A stretch of 55,374 nucleotides of DNA, taken from positions 1 through 55,374 of the forward strand of contig JAJBBH010000007.1 in the NCBI GenBank assembly GCA_020532185.1, written 5' to 3'. Within the stretch, counting starts at the first letter, position 1. Each line of letters starts with the position of its first letter. Position numbers and translations under genes: made by a program. This document shows, piece by piece, positions 46,146 through 53,933 of the stretch. The notes beneath the pieces were generated by a model that was not told the origin of the DNA, made no database searches, and saw nothing but the letters and a program-made list of their open reading frames with translations. Source of the stretch: Candidatus Cloacimonadota bacterium (GTDB lineage Bacteria; Cloacimonadota; Cloacimonadia; Cloacimonadales; WRIO01).

Positions 46146-47852
46146 ATGTCTTTTAATCCACAATTTAGTAAAATAGGCGAGATTCTTGTTCATAAAGGCT
46201 ATGCAAGTGAAGAACAGGTAAAAGAAGCTCTTATAAAACAAAATAATTTCGGACTTAAGATCGGTGATACCATGATTAAGTTAGGGTATATTCAAGAAAA
46301 ACAGCTATTGGAATGCCTGCATGAACAGCTTGAAATTCCTATTGTTTCTGAAGAAAACTTAATGGATATTAATGAAGAAATTGTAGCACTAATTCCTGAA
46401 CCATTTGCAGTTGAAAATCGCTGTATGGCTTTTGCTCTTGAAGGCGAAACTTTGTTTGTTGCTATGACAGAGCCCGAAGATATCGTGGTTATCGACGATC
46501 TAAAAAAATTAAGTGGTAAAAATATTCAGACTGCTTTGATAGGTGACAATTTGTTGACTAATGCAATGGAGAAATATTACAAGAGCATCAGAACAACCTC
46601 TCAGGTTGAAGATGCTGTTGGAAATTTTGAATTTGTAGCAGTTGATGAAGATGAGCAAGAAATTTCGATCGGTACTTCGAAAGAAGCAGACGCTCCAATT
46701 GTAAAGCTTGTCAATCTGATAATCACAGAAGCTATCAAAGCAAACTGTACAGATATTCATATCGAACCACTTACAAAACATACTCGCGTCAGATTCCGTG
46801 TTGACGGTGCATTACGAGAAGCAATGAACCCACCAATACAAATGCACCCAGGTATTATTTCTTTGATAAAGGTTATGTCAAAATTAAATATTGCGGAACG
46901 AAGATTGCCACAAGACGGACATATTTCATTGAAAACCAGCCTCAAAAGCGTTGACGTGCGTGTGTCTATCATCCCTACTGTATTGGGTGAAAAAGTCGTT
47001 ATGCGTCTGCTTGATAAAGGTGACTTTGGCTTTACTTTGAATACTCTTGGTTTTGAAGAAGAAAAACTTGCAATATTCAGAAAATGGATTCGTCGCCCTT
47101 ACGGAATTATTATCGTATCAGGTCCTACTGGATCTGGTAAATCTACTACTCTTCACGCAGCAGTAAAAACTATTCAAGATATCGAAACTAATATTATTAC
47201 CGTTGAAGACCCAGTTGAGTATAGGCTCGAAGGTATTACTCAAGTTGAGACTCATGAAAAAATTGGACTTACATTCGGTGCAGCATTGCGTTCCGTTCTT
47301 CGTCAAGATCCCGACGTGTTGCTCATTGGTGAGATTCGAGATGAAGAAACTGCAGATATTGCTATCAAGTTCTCATTGACAGGTCACTTGGTATTTACAA
47401 CTCTTCATGCAAATGATGCTCCATCAACTATTACCCGTATGATTGATATTGGTATTAAACCATATCTTGTTGGTTCTTCTCTTAACCTTGTTATGGCACA
47501 GCGTCTTGTGAGAAAAATTTGCAAGCATTGTGTGAGAGAGTATAAACCAACACAAGATGAAATCCAACAGGCAGGTCTTACTTTAGAGCAAGTTGCCAAC
47601 ATGCAGTTTAAGATGGGTACTGGCTGTGTTCACTGTAATAATACAGGTTATTCAGGACGTACAGGTATTTTCGAGATGCTCGAAGTGAATGCAAATATCA
47701 GACACTTGATTTTTGAGGGTGCAAATCAAGATCTTATCAGAGATGCAGCTCTTGTAAATGGAATGCACACACTTCATGATGCAGCTGTCGAAAAAATGGA
47801 ACAAGGTGTTACAACAATACGTGAAGTTATTAAATTAACTGTTTTTGATTAA
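46146..47852 (+). CDS. pilB: Pilus extension ATPase PilB
   Basis: A 568-residue hexameric motor for pilus polymerisation. The N-terminal MshE-like domain (IGEILVHKGYASEEQVKEAL, IGDTMIKLGYIQEKQLLECL) in such proteins can bind c-di-GMP. The core has Walker A GPTGSGKST at about 326, Asp box TVEDPVEYRL, Walker B QDPDVLLIGEIRD and His box GHLVFTTLHAND. The zinc-type Cys pairs are CKHC (459/462) and CVHC (about 497/500). AAAGGAGAG precedes the ATG. It is separated from the pilQ unit by a terminator. Confidence 0.96.
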   Translation: MSFNPQFSKIGEILVHKGYASEEQVKEALIKQNNFGLKIGDTMIKLGYIQEKQLLECLHEQLEIPIVSEENLMDINEEIVALIPEPFAVENRCMAFALEGETLFVAMTEPEDIVVIDDLKKLSGKNIQTALIGDNLLTNAMEKYYKSIRTTSQVEDAVGNFEFVAVDEDEQEISIGTSKEADAPIVKLVNLIITEAIKANCTDIHIEPLTKHTRVRFRVDGALREAMNPPIQMHPGIISLIKVMSKLNIAERRLPQDGHISLKTSLKSVDVRVSIIPTVLGEKVVMRLLDKGDFGFTLNTLGFEEEKLAIFRKWIRRPYGIIIVSGPTGSGKSTTLHAAVKTIQDIETNIITVEDPVEYRLEGITQVETHEKIGLTFGAALRSVLRQDPDVLLIGEIRDEETADIAIKFSLTGHLVFTTLHANDAPSTITRMIDIGIKPYLVGSSLNLVMAQRLVRKICKHCVREYKPTQDEIQQAGLTLEQVANMQFKMGTGCVHCNNTGYSGRTGIFEMLEVNANIRHLIFEGANQDLIRDAALVNGMHTLHDAAVEKMEQGVTTIREVIKLTVFD

Positions 47853-47866
47853 AAGGAATAAAAATT

Positions 47867-49120
47867 ATGGCAGCATTTCAATACATTATAAAAGACGCAA
47901 AAGGAGCTCGAGTTGAAGGGGTAATGAAAGCCAATTCAATCGACGAAGCAATTGATAAACTAATTCAAGAAGGTGGCACGATTATATCTGTTAAAAGCAC
48001 ATCAGAAGGTGCTTTTCAAGGTAAAATGTCACTTTTCGATAAGCTTATGCTTACCGTTTATAAAATTAGAACAGGCGTCTCATTATCAGTTTTAGTTTTC
48101 TTTACCAGACAGTTATCAACTATGTTCTCTGCAGGTTTAACAATCGAGAAAGCTATCTCAGACCTTGAAAAGGAAGAGAAAAATGCAAAGTTTAAAAAGG
48201 TGCTAAGAAAGATTAGCGATGATATTCGAAAAGGATATAGCTTGTCTGAAGCACTCGAGCAACATCCAGGTATTTTTAACCCTCTATATGTTGCACTTGT
48301 AAAAGCGGGTGAAGTTGCTGGTACTTTGCACACTATTCTTGATGAATTATCTGACTATCTTGAAAAAATAGAAGATACAAGACGTAAAGTAGGATCCGCT
48401 ATGGCTTATCCAGTATTTATTATCGTCTTTCTTGCTTGCGTTGTATGGGGTCTTTTTTACTATATTATCCCCATGTTCTCAGAAGTTTACGGTAAGTTCG
48501 GTGCTGATTTGCCCATAGCTACATTGACGGCTATTAAGATTAGTGATTTGATTCGAGATAACGTTATTTTTACTCTCTTCCTCATTGTTATGTTCTTTTT
48601 CGCTATGTTTTTAGTGTATCTAACAGATAGAGGACGTTATGTTTTTGACCAACTACTGATTAAACTACCTGTAATTGGTAATCTAATGCTAAACTCAATT
48701 ATGTCAAAGTTTGCAAGAACATTTAGTATCTTAATGGCTGCGGGTGTACCTATTATGGATACTTTGGAGCTCTCAGAAAATGTCGTTCAAAATGCAGTAG
48801 TTGAAAATGCTATTAGAAAAGCAAGAGTAATGGTTAAAGAAGGATATAGTGTCGCTGGTGCATTTAGAAAAACTGGCGTTTTCCCTTCTACTTTACTACA
48901 GCTCACATCGACTGGAGAAGACACTGGTGAAATGGACAAACTCTTAGGAAAAGCAGCTCAATTTTATGAGAAGCTTGTGGACACTGTTATCGATAGATTA
49001 ACCTCTCTAATCGAGCCTTTATTGATTATTATCATGGCTGCGGTTGTCGGTTCTATCATTATTGTTGTCTATTTACCTATATTCAACTTAGGTTTAGCTA
49101 TGTCGTCAGGACTAAAATAA
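47867..49120 (+). CDS. pilC: Inner-membrane platform protein PilC
   Basis: A 417-residue platform protein on which PilB and PilT act. Two GspF domains are visible: VLVFFTRQLSTMFSAGLTIE with ALVKAGEVAGTL, and FARTFSILMAAGVPIMDTL with LTSTGEDTGEMDKLL. Membrane segments are at about 165-195, 225-250 and the C terminus (LLIIIMAAVVGSIIIVVYLPIF). Last gene of the pilus locus, 14 bases after pilB, followed by a strong terminator. No prepilin peptidase gene follows. Confidence 0.95.
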   Translation: MAAFQYIIKDAKGARVEGVMKANSIDEAIDKLIQEGGTIISVKSTSEGAFQGKMSLFDKLMLTVYKIRTGVSLSVLVFFTRQLSTMFSAGLTIEKAISDLEKEEKNAKFKKVLRKISDDIRKGYSLSEALEQHPGIFNPLYVALVKAGEVAGTLHTILDELSDYLEKIEDTRRKVGSAMAYPVFIIVFLACVVWGLFYYIIPMFSEVYGKFGADLPIATLTAIKISDLIRDNVIFTLFLIVMFFFAMFLVYLTDRGRYVFDQLLIKLPVIGNLMLNSIMSKFARTFSILMAAGVPIMDTLELSENVVQNAVVENAIRKARVMVKEGYSVAGAFRKTGVFPSTLLQLTSTGEDTGEMDKLLGKAAQFYEKLVDTVIDRLTSLIEPLLIIIMAAVVGSIIIVVYLPIFNLGLAMSSGLK

Positions 49121-49140
49121 ACATTGATAATTATAATAAA

Positions 49141-49165
49141 AGCCAGCATTGCTGGCTTTTTTTTT
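49141..49165 (+). terminator. Rho-independent terminator after pilC
   Basis: Stem AGCCAGC/GCTGGCT with a 3-base loop, AAA before and nine T residues from the stem end. Confidence 0.93.
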
Positions 49166-49541
49166 GTTTAAGGTGCTTTTTTGTTTAGCTAAATTCTTCT
49201 TTGTCGCTTCTACAGAGCATAGTTTTGTAAAAAAGAACCTTTTTTCATGGATTACATTCAAAGCTGCACTTATATAGTCTTTCTTTTATGATGCACTTCT
49301 TATTAAGAATTGAAGAAAGGATGGTGCATCTAACTAAGTGTATTTGCTCATCGTTTAGATCTGATACGCATTATATATAATTCTTATAAATCGCTTTTTA
49401 TAAGAACTTTCAGTTTGCCTTTGTTTACGAAAAATATCTTCTCATACTTAAATTCAAAACAGGCTACTTATAAGAATAAGATAAGGAAAGATTTATTATA
49501 TTTTTTAATAGAAAGTATTTTTAATACTTTGGATAAAATAC
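49166..49541. other. Intergenic stretch with inverted repeats, no gene
   Basis: About 375 bases between the pilC terminator and the tRNA promoter. It contains GATGCAC (49290-49296) opposed by GTGCATC (about 49324-49330) with a secondary TTCTT/AAGAA pair inside, and a perfect 10-bp hairpin TTCTTATAAA/TTTATAAGAA (49381-49406). No open frame here has good start signals. Confidence 0.5.
49381..49406. repeat. 10-bp perfect inverted repeat
   Basis: TTCTTATAAA (49381-49390) and TTTATAAGAA (49397-49406) around a 6-base loop. No long T-run follows, so it is not an obvious terminator. A third copy of TTATAAGAA lies near 49468. Confidence 0.6.
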
Positions 49542-49569
49542 TTGACAAATATTTTGATTTGTGTAAATG
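49542..49569 (+). promoter_or_regulatory. Probable promoter of the tRNA gene
   Basis: TTGACA at 49542-49547 with a weak -10 (TAAATG, 49564-49569) at 16 bases, ending 16 bases before the tRNA. Confidence 0.45.
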
Positions 49570-49585
49570 TAAATTGTCTTTGGAT

Positions 49586-49661
49586 GCGGGCTTAGCTCAG
49601 TCGGTAGAGCATCAGCTTCCCAAGCTGAGGGTCGCGGGTTCGAACCCCGTAACCCGCTCCA
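49586..49661 (+). tRNA. tRNA-Gly (CCC anticodon)
   Basis: A 76-base cloverleaf with encoded CCA. D arm is GCTC...GAGC. Anticodon arm is TCAGC-TTCCCAA-GCTGA with anticodon CCC, reading GGG. T arm is GCGGG-TTCGAAC-CCCGT with one G-U closing pair. The discriminator is U, as usual for glycine. The acceptor stem GCGGGCT/AACCCGC has a C-A mismatch at position 6:67. The gene stands alone; no other tRNA is nearby. Confidence 0.95.
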
Positions 49662-49871
49662 TTTTTTGCTGCAGAAGCCTGGAAAAGACCATACATAGTT
49701 GTGTGAATCGTCTGATAATTGTTTAAACACCAGCCTATTCTTTAATGTTTTTAGTTGCTTGACCCAGCTTTCGATTATTATGCTGGCTGTGTAATCTTTC
49801 ATAATGATTTGGCTGAGCTTTATCTTTTTGCTAACAAATATGAATATCAGAAGATTTAAATATTTACTTTT

Positions 49872-49900
49872 TTGGCATTTATATTATGGTTGCTTATGAT
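49872..49900 (+). promoter_or_regulatory. Promoter of the glycosyltransferase cluster
   Basis: TTGGCA (49872-49877) and TATGAT (49895-49900) with an ideal 17-base spacer, 37 bases before the ATG at 49938. Confidence 0.6.
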
Positions 49901-49937
49901 AGTTTACAACTAATTTGATACACAGAAAGGTGATAAA

Positions 49938-51632
49938 ATGGCTTTGAAAATAAGTGTTGAGATAGCACGAGATGGATCTTTGATACCAATGATTAATGAT
50001 ATCTCAGTTCACAGTAGTTATCAAGCTGTGATTGAGGGACAGAGATTAGCTGAGCAAATATTAAGGCAAAATCCTTCACCAGATATGCCTATAGTTGTGT
50101 ATGGCTTGGGTTTTGGCTATCATATTCGACCATTATTGCAGAGCTTTACAAATATTTATGTATTAGAATCGCTCACTGAACTGATTGATATAGCCAAAGA
50201 AACAAAAGTTATTGATGATATATTCTCAAAAATAAAGATTATCAGCGATTTAGACAATGTGCCCTATTTACCAGAGCACCTAAGCTTAACATTAAGATCA
50301 GAATATCGTTGGCAAGAAGAGTTTTTCAATGAGGCAAATAAACGTCTACAGACTGAAAAAACAGACTATCAAATCAAAGCTGATGAAATACGCGTATTAG
50401 TCAACTTTCCAATATATGGAGGCTCTTTTACTACTGCTGAATATGTGAGCAATGCTTTTAATAAAATAGGCTGCACAGTTGAAAACATGGATAATTCAAT
50501 TGCCAATCAAATACTTCAGTATACTTTACAAAATAGTAAAAACAAAAACGGCTTAATCCAAAAGCTTACAGAAGTATTAAGCGATTTACTATGGGAGAAA
50601 TTCGTTGAATTTAAACCTCATATTATCTTTTGCTTAGCCCAAGCACCAATAGATTACCAAGTTATAAATGCTATTCGAAAAACTGGCACAATCGTCGCTT
50701 TTTGGTTTGTTGAGGATTATCGAAGATTTCCGTATTGGTCTGATGTTGTGAAATATATTGATGCATTTTTTTATATACAACGTGGTGAATTTGAAAGTAT
50801 TATTGAAGAATATGCACCAAATAAGGGCTTTTACTTACCAATGGCAGCTGATAATAATTTAATTGAACTGGCTAAAAATGATAAAAGAGAAGATAGCTTT
50901 TACCATGCTGATGTTTCATTTATGGGTGCCGCATTTGCCAATCGTGTAAACTTCTTTACGCAAATCCATAATTATGACTTAAAAATGTGGGGCACAGGCT
51001 GGTATGATTTTGAGCATTTCAAAAACAAATGCCCTTTACAAGATGAACGTATTAGTATACCTCAAGCAGTAAAAATATATCAAAATAGTAAAATCAATAT
51101 AAACCTGCATTCTTCGATGGATGAAAATATATTTAACAAGTTTGGAGACTTTGTTAATCCTCGTACATTTGAAATCTTAGCATGTGGTGGCTTTCAATTA
51201 GTAGATGATTCTCAGGTGATCAGAGAGTTTTTTACACCTGATGAAGACTTGGTTGTCTTTAGTAGCATTCCTGAAGCAATTGACAAGATTGACTTTTATC
51301 TAAAGAATAGCGATATAAGAGAAAAGATTGCCAAAAATGGTTATCAAAAAACAATGAACAGATATACATATAAGCACAGAATGATAGCAGCCTTAGCTAT
51401 ATTGGTAAAAGCAAACCCAATATTAGCTAATAGGGTAGAAGCTGAGCAAAATAGAGTTACCGAGCTTGCCTTAAAGATTAATGATAAAAAGTTTATTGAG
51501 GTTTTAAATAGCATCAATCCTGCTCTACGTAATGACCCAAAATCTATCTTCAAGGCATTTGAACAAGAGAAGGATAATATACGTTATAAAGCCATTTTTA
51601 AGCTGTTAGAGACGTTTTATGAGGGTGAGTAG
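49938..51632 (+). CDS. CgeB-like glycosyltransferase with extra N-terminal domain
   Basis: A 564-residue cytoplasmic protein. The C-terminal half has the CgeB/GT4-like pattern: IIFCLAQAPIDYQVINAIRK, VAFWFVEDYRRFPYW, DVSFMGAAFANRVNF, then the donor-side block VNPRTFEILACGGFQLVDD and ending RYTYKHRMIA. The N-terminal ~150 residues include VVYGLGFGYHIRPLL, which resembles the start of Maf/DUF115-type surface-protein glycosylation enzymes. AAAGGTG precedes the ATG. It ends directly against the next gene (0-base gap), which is another glycosyltransferase. The acceptor is unknown. Confidence 0.8.
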   Translation: MALKISVEIARDGSLIPMINDISVHSSYQAVIEGQRLAEQILRQNPSPDMPIVVYGLGFGYHIRPLLQSFTNIYVLESLTELIDIAKETKVIDDIFSKIKIISDLDNVPYLPEHLSLTLRSEYRWQEEFFNEANKRLQTEKTDYQIKADEIRVLVNFPIYGGSFTTAEYVSNAFNKIGCTVENMDNSIANQILQYTLQNSKNKNGLIQKLTEVLSDLLWEKFVEFKPHIIFCLAQAPIDYQVINAIRKTGTIVAFWFVEDYRRFPYWSDVVKYIDAFFYIQRGEFESIIEEYAPNKGFYLPMAADNNLIELAKNDKREDSFYHADVSFMGAAFANRVNFFTQIHNYDLKMWGTGWYDFEHFKNKCPLQDERISIPQAVKIYQNSKININLHSSMDENIFNKFGDFVNPRTFEILACGGFQLVDDSQVIREFFTPDEDLVVFSSIPEAIDKIDFYLKNSDIREKIAKNGYQKTMNRYTYKHRMIAALAILVKANPILANRVEAEQNRVTELALKINDKKFIEVLNSINPALRNDPKSIFKAFEQEKDNIRYKAIFKLLETFYEGE

Positions 51633-53231
51633 ATGAACAATGTATTGGTGATTAATTTAACGCGTTTAGGCGATATAATTCAATCAATCGGTCTTTTGAG
51701 AGGATTAAAAAAGAAATATCCAAATTGTAAGATCGATTTTTTAGCTATGTCTTCTTTTGCAGGTATTTTAAGCAATATAGACGGAATCGATGAGATTATC
51801 AGCCTCGATGACAAGAGCCTTGTTGATAATATACATTCAGATTTTTGGGGTGGATATGAAGAATTACAGACAAAGATTGACTATCTAAACAGCAAAAATT
51901 ACGACTTGTTAGTAAACCCAATCATGTCATTACAATCTTCATATCTCAGCACTTTGATTGATGCAAAAGAAAAACGAGGCATGATTATAACAGCCGATGG
52001 CGAACAAAGCGTCAAATCTGATTGGTCTTCTTTTTTATTATCGAATCAACACAATTTAGGAGATCACAGCTTTAATTTGGTAAATATATTTGCAGGCATA
52101 GCAGGCACAAGTTTTGATATTGCAGATTACCATATAAAAACCGATAAAAAGATAGATGTAAATTTGGGTGATGGTAAGTATAGGATTGGCTTCCATGTGG
52201 GTGCAAGTCAGTCTAACAAGACTTGGCCCATCGAGTATTTTAAAGAAGTGATATCTGTTCTTGTAAAAAACACTGAATATGAGCTTTTTCTTTTTGGTGG
52301 TTATAAAGAAACCGATGTAAAAGATTATTTTAATGACATAAAACAAGATAATTTCCATAACTGGATTGGAAAGTTCAAGCTCGACGAGCTCATTAGTGCA
52401 ATATTTCTGATGGATTTATTTGTAACCAATGATACCGGACCTATGCATATTGCTGCATGTGTGAAAGTACCTATTATCAATCTCTCTTTGGGTCCCGTAT
52501 CAATGTGGGAAACAGGTGCTTACAGTGAAAAAGTCATCGCCTTACAAGCCGATATTGATTGCCATCCATGCAGTTTTAGCTATATATGCCCTCATTGGAA
52601 TTGCCACTATATGATTATTCCTGCTGCAGTGATTGGCTTGATTGAAAAGAAGTTTAACCCAAACACCAAAGATTTATACTTCAAAAATGTACTATATTGG
52701 AAGTCGATAGTCGATTTATTCGGCTATATTCATTGGGTGCCTCTTACTAAGAGGCAAATCAGAGAGAAAGAATTATTATTCGAGCTAAAACGCTGTATTT
52801 GGGCTATCACCTTAAATAATACGTTTCACAATCAAGAAATCATTGTCAAAGAATACATGCAATTTATTAACAATCATTACGATAGAGGCGATTATAATTA
52901 CGAGCAGATTAAGCAAGCAAGCCAAATATTACTTGCTTATTGCCAACAGATAATCATGTATTTAAGAGAAATTGTAATACTTTCAAGAAATATTAAAAAT
53001 AATCTTGACAAGATTAAGTCAATTTGGTCAAATGTAATAAGCTTGAAAAACACAATGTTTATTCAGGCAAAAGAGCATAGTGTGATTTATGATTGGTTTC
53101 TTCACTTAAGCTTTACTGAATCACAATTAGAAATCGAAGACTTGGGCGAACTTACAAAAGAAACCATCTCTTTATATGAAAAACTTAGTAAGCAATTGAA
53201 GTTGCTAACTGAATTAATTGATTATTATTAG
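51633..53231 (+). CDS. Glycosyltransferase family 9 (heptosyltransferase-like) with C-terminal extension
   Basis: A 532-residue protein. The GT9 part (about 1-350) starts VLVINLTRLGDIIQSIGLLRGL and has FHVGASQSNKTWP, LFLFGGYKET and FVTNDTGPMHIAACVKVPII, the nucleotide-heptose-type site. A Cys cluster (CHPC, ICPHWNC) follows as in many GT9 enzymes. About 180 extra, helical residues at the C terminus are not part of a normal heptosyltransferase. The closest role is sugar transfer to LPS or a surface protein. The gene starts one base after the upstream stop, so the two act together. Confidence 0.85.
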   Translation: MNNVLVINLTRLGDIIQSIGLLRGLKKKYPNCKIDFLAMSSFAGILSNIDGIDEIISLDDKSLVDNIHSDFWGGYEELQTKIDYLNSKNYDLLVNPIMSLQSSYLSTLIDAKEKRGMIITADGEQSVKSDWSSFLLSNQHNLGDHSFNLVNIFAGIAGTSFDIADYHIKTDKKIDVNLGDGKYRIGFHVGASQSNKTWPIEYFKEVISVLVKNTEYELFLFGGYKETDVKDYFNDIKQDNFHNWIGKFKLDELISAIFLMDLFVTNDTGPMHIAACVKVPIINLSLGPVSMWETGAYSEKVIALQADIDCHPCSFSYICPHWNCHYMIIPAAVIGLIEKKFNPNTKDLYFKNVLYWKSIVDLFGYIHWVPLTKRQIREKELLFELKRCIWAITLNNTFHNQEIIVKEYMQFINNHYDRGDYNYEQIKQASQILLAYCQQIIMYLREIVILSRNIKNNLDKIKSIWSNVISLKNTMFIQAKEHSVIYDWFLHLSFTESQLEIEDLGELTKETISLYEKLSKQLKLLTELIDYY

Positions 53232-53252
53232 ACTGAAAAATAGGAGAAAATA

Positions 53253-53855
53253 ATGCAGATTCAACTAAATGATAGCGTTTTTGAGATCAAGGTCGCATCG
53301 ATTAGCACTCTTTTAGACGTAGTTTCTCAAATCGAAACTCGTATCCCCAGAGGATATGTAATTACAGAAATATCGCTAAATGATCGAACTTTAGAATCAA
53401 ATTGGTTTTACAATGCAAACAAAATATACTTGCTTGATGAAGACCGCCTAAGCGTCAAAGCTGAAGAGCCCACCCGTTTTACAAATGAAGTATTGATCAA
53501 TTCAAAAAAACAATATTTAGTTATACTTGAGGATTTTGAACGAATTGCAAACTCTTTTAGGACTGAAGATGAAAAACTCGCTAATCAATACTTTATACAA
53601 GGAATCGACAACTTGCAATGGTATTTCAAAATACTTGAAGATGCTGCATTATTGATCAATAAGCCACTAACAAGTATGGTCGATGATAATCGTAGCTTTA
53701 AAGAGATTATTAGCGAAATAGAAAAGAAATTAGAAGATATAATTATTCTACAAGAAAGACAAGACTGGATTATGCTTGCCGATTCTATTGAGTATGAGCT
53801 TGTTCCAGGTCTAAGAAAAATATTTAAGGTATATGAGTTGTTTGAATTAGACTAA
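53253..53855 (+). CDS. Unrecognised 200-residue protein, possible beta-grasp start plus helical domain
   Basis: I do not recognise a named family. Residues 1-75 alternate in a ubiquitin/beta-grasp-like way (MQIQLNDSVFEIKVASIST, VISDISLNDR-like segment VITEISLNDRTL). Residues 90-200 are helical and acidic, with the striking stretch QDWIMLADSIEYELVPGL near the end. No signal peptide or membrane helix. It is 21 bases behind the GT9 gene with AGGAG before the ATG, so it probably serves the glycosyltransferases, for example as adaptor or target chaperone (inference). A terminator follows. Confidence 0.75.
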   Translation: MQIQLNDSVFEIKVASISTLLDVVSQIETRIPRGYVITEISLNDRTLESNWFYNANKIYLLDEDRLSVKAEEPTRFTNEVLINSKKQYLVILEDFERIANSFRTEDEKLANQYFIQGIDNLQWYFKILEDAALLINKPLTSMVDDNRSFKEIISEIEKKLEDIIILQERQDWIMLADSIEYELVPGLRKIFKVYELFELD

Positions 53856-53881
53856 AGAGCTTAGTCAGTTCATCGTTTAAG

Positions 53882-53907
53882 ACCGCATTATGATAATGCG
53901 GTTTTTT
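53882..53907 (+). terminator. Rho-independent terminator after the glycosyltransferase cluster
   Basis: Perfect 9-bp stem ACCGCATTA/TAATGCGGT, 3-base loop, then a run of T. It has no A-run on its left, so it serves mainly the plus-strand genes. Confidence 0.92.
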
Positions 53908-53933
53908 GTTTATTAAAAGTATCAAAACAAAAC

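Noticed and set aside
34693-49120. Type II secretion system instead of type IV pilus
   Set aside because: A PilT retraction ATPase, the actin-like PilM and PilN/PilO-like proteins are present and favour a type IV pilus, though the minor-pilin series resembles GspI-J-K.
49415-49726. Plus-strand 103-codon frame containing the tRNA
   Set aside because: It runs through the whole tRNA gene (the LAQSVEHQLPKLRVAGSNPV stretch is translated tRNA) and has no good start signal.
49521-49802. Minus-strand 93-codon frame across the tRNA
   Set aside because: Its middle (SNPRPSAWEADALPTEL) is the familiar false peptide read from the antisense of a tRNA-Gly gene.
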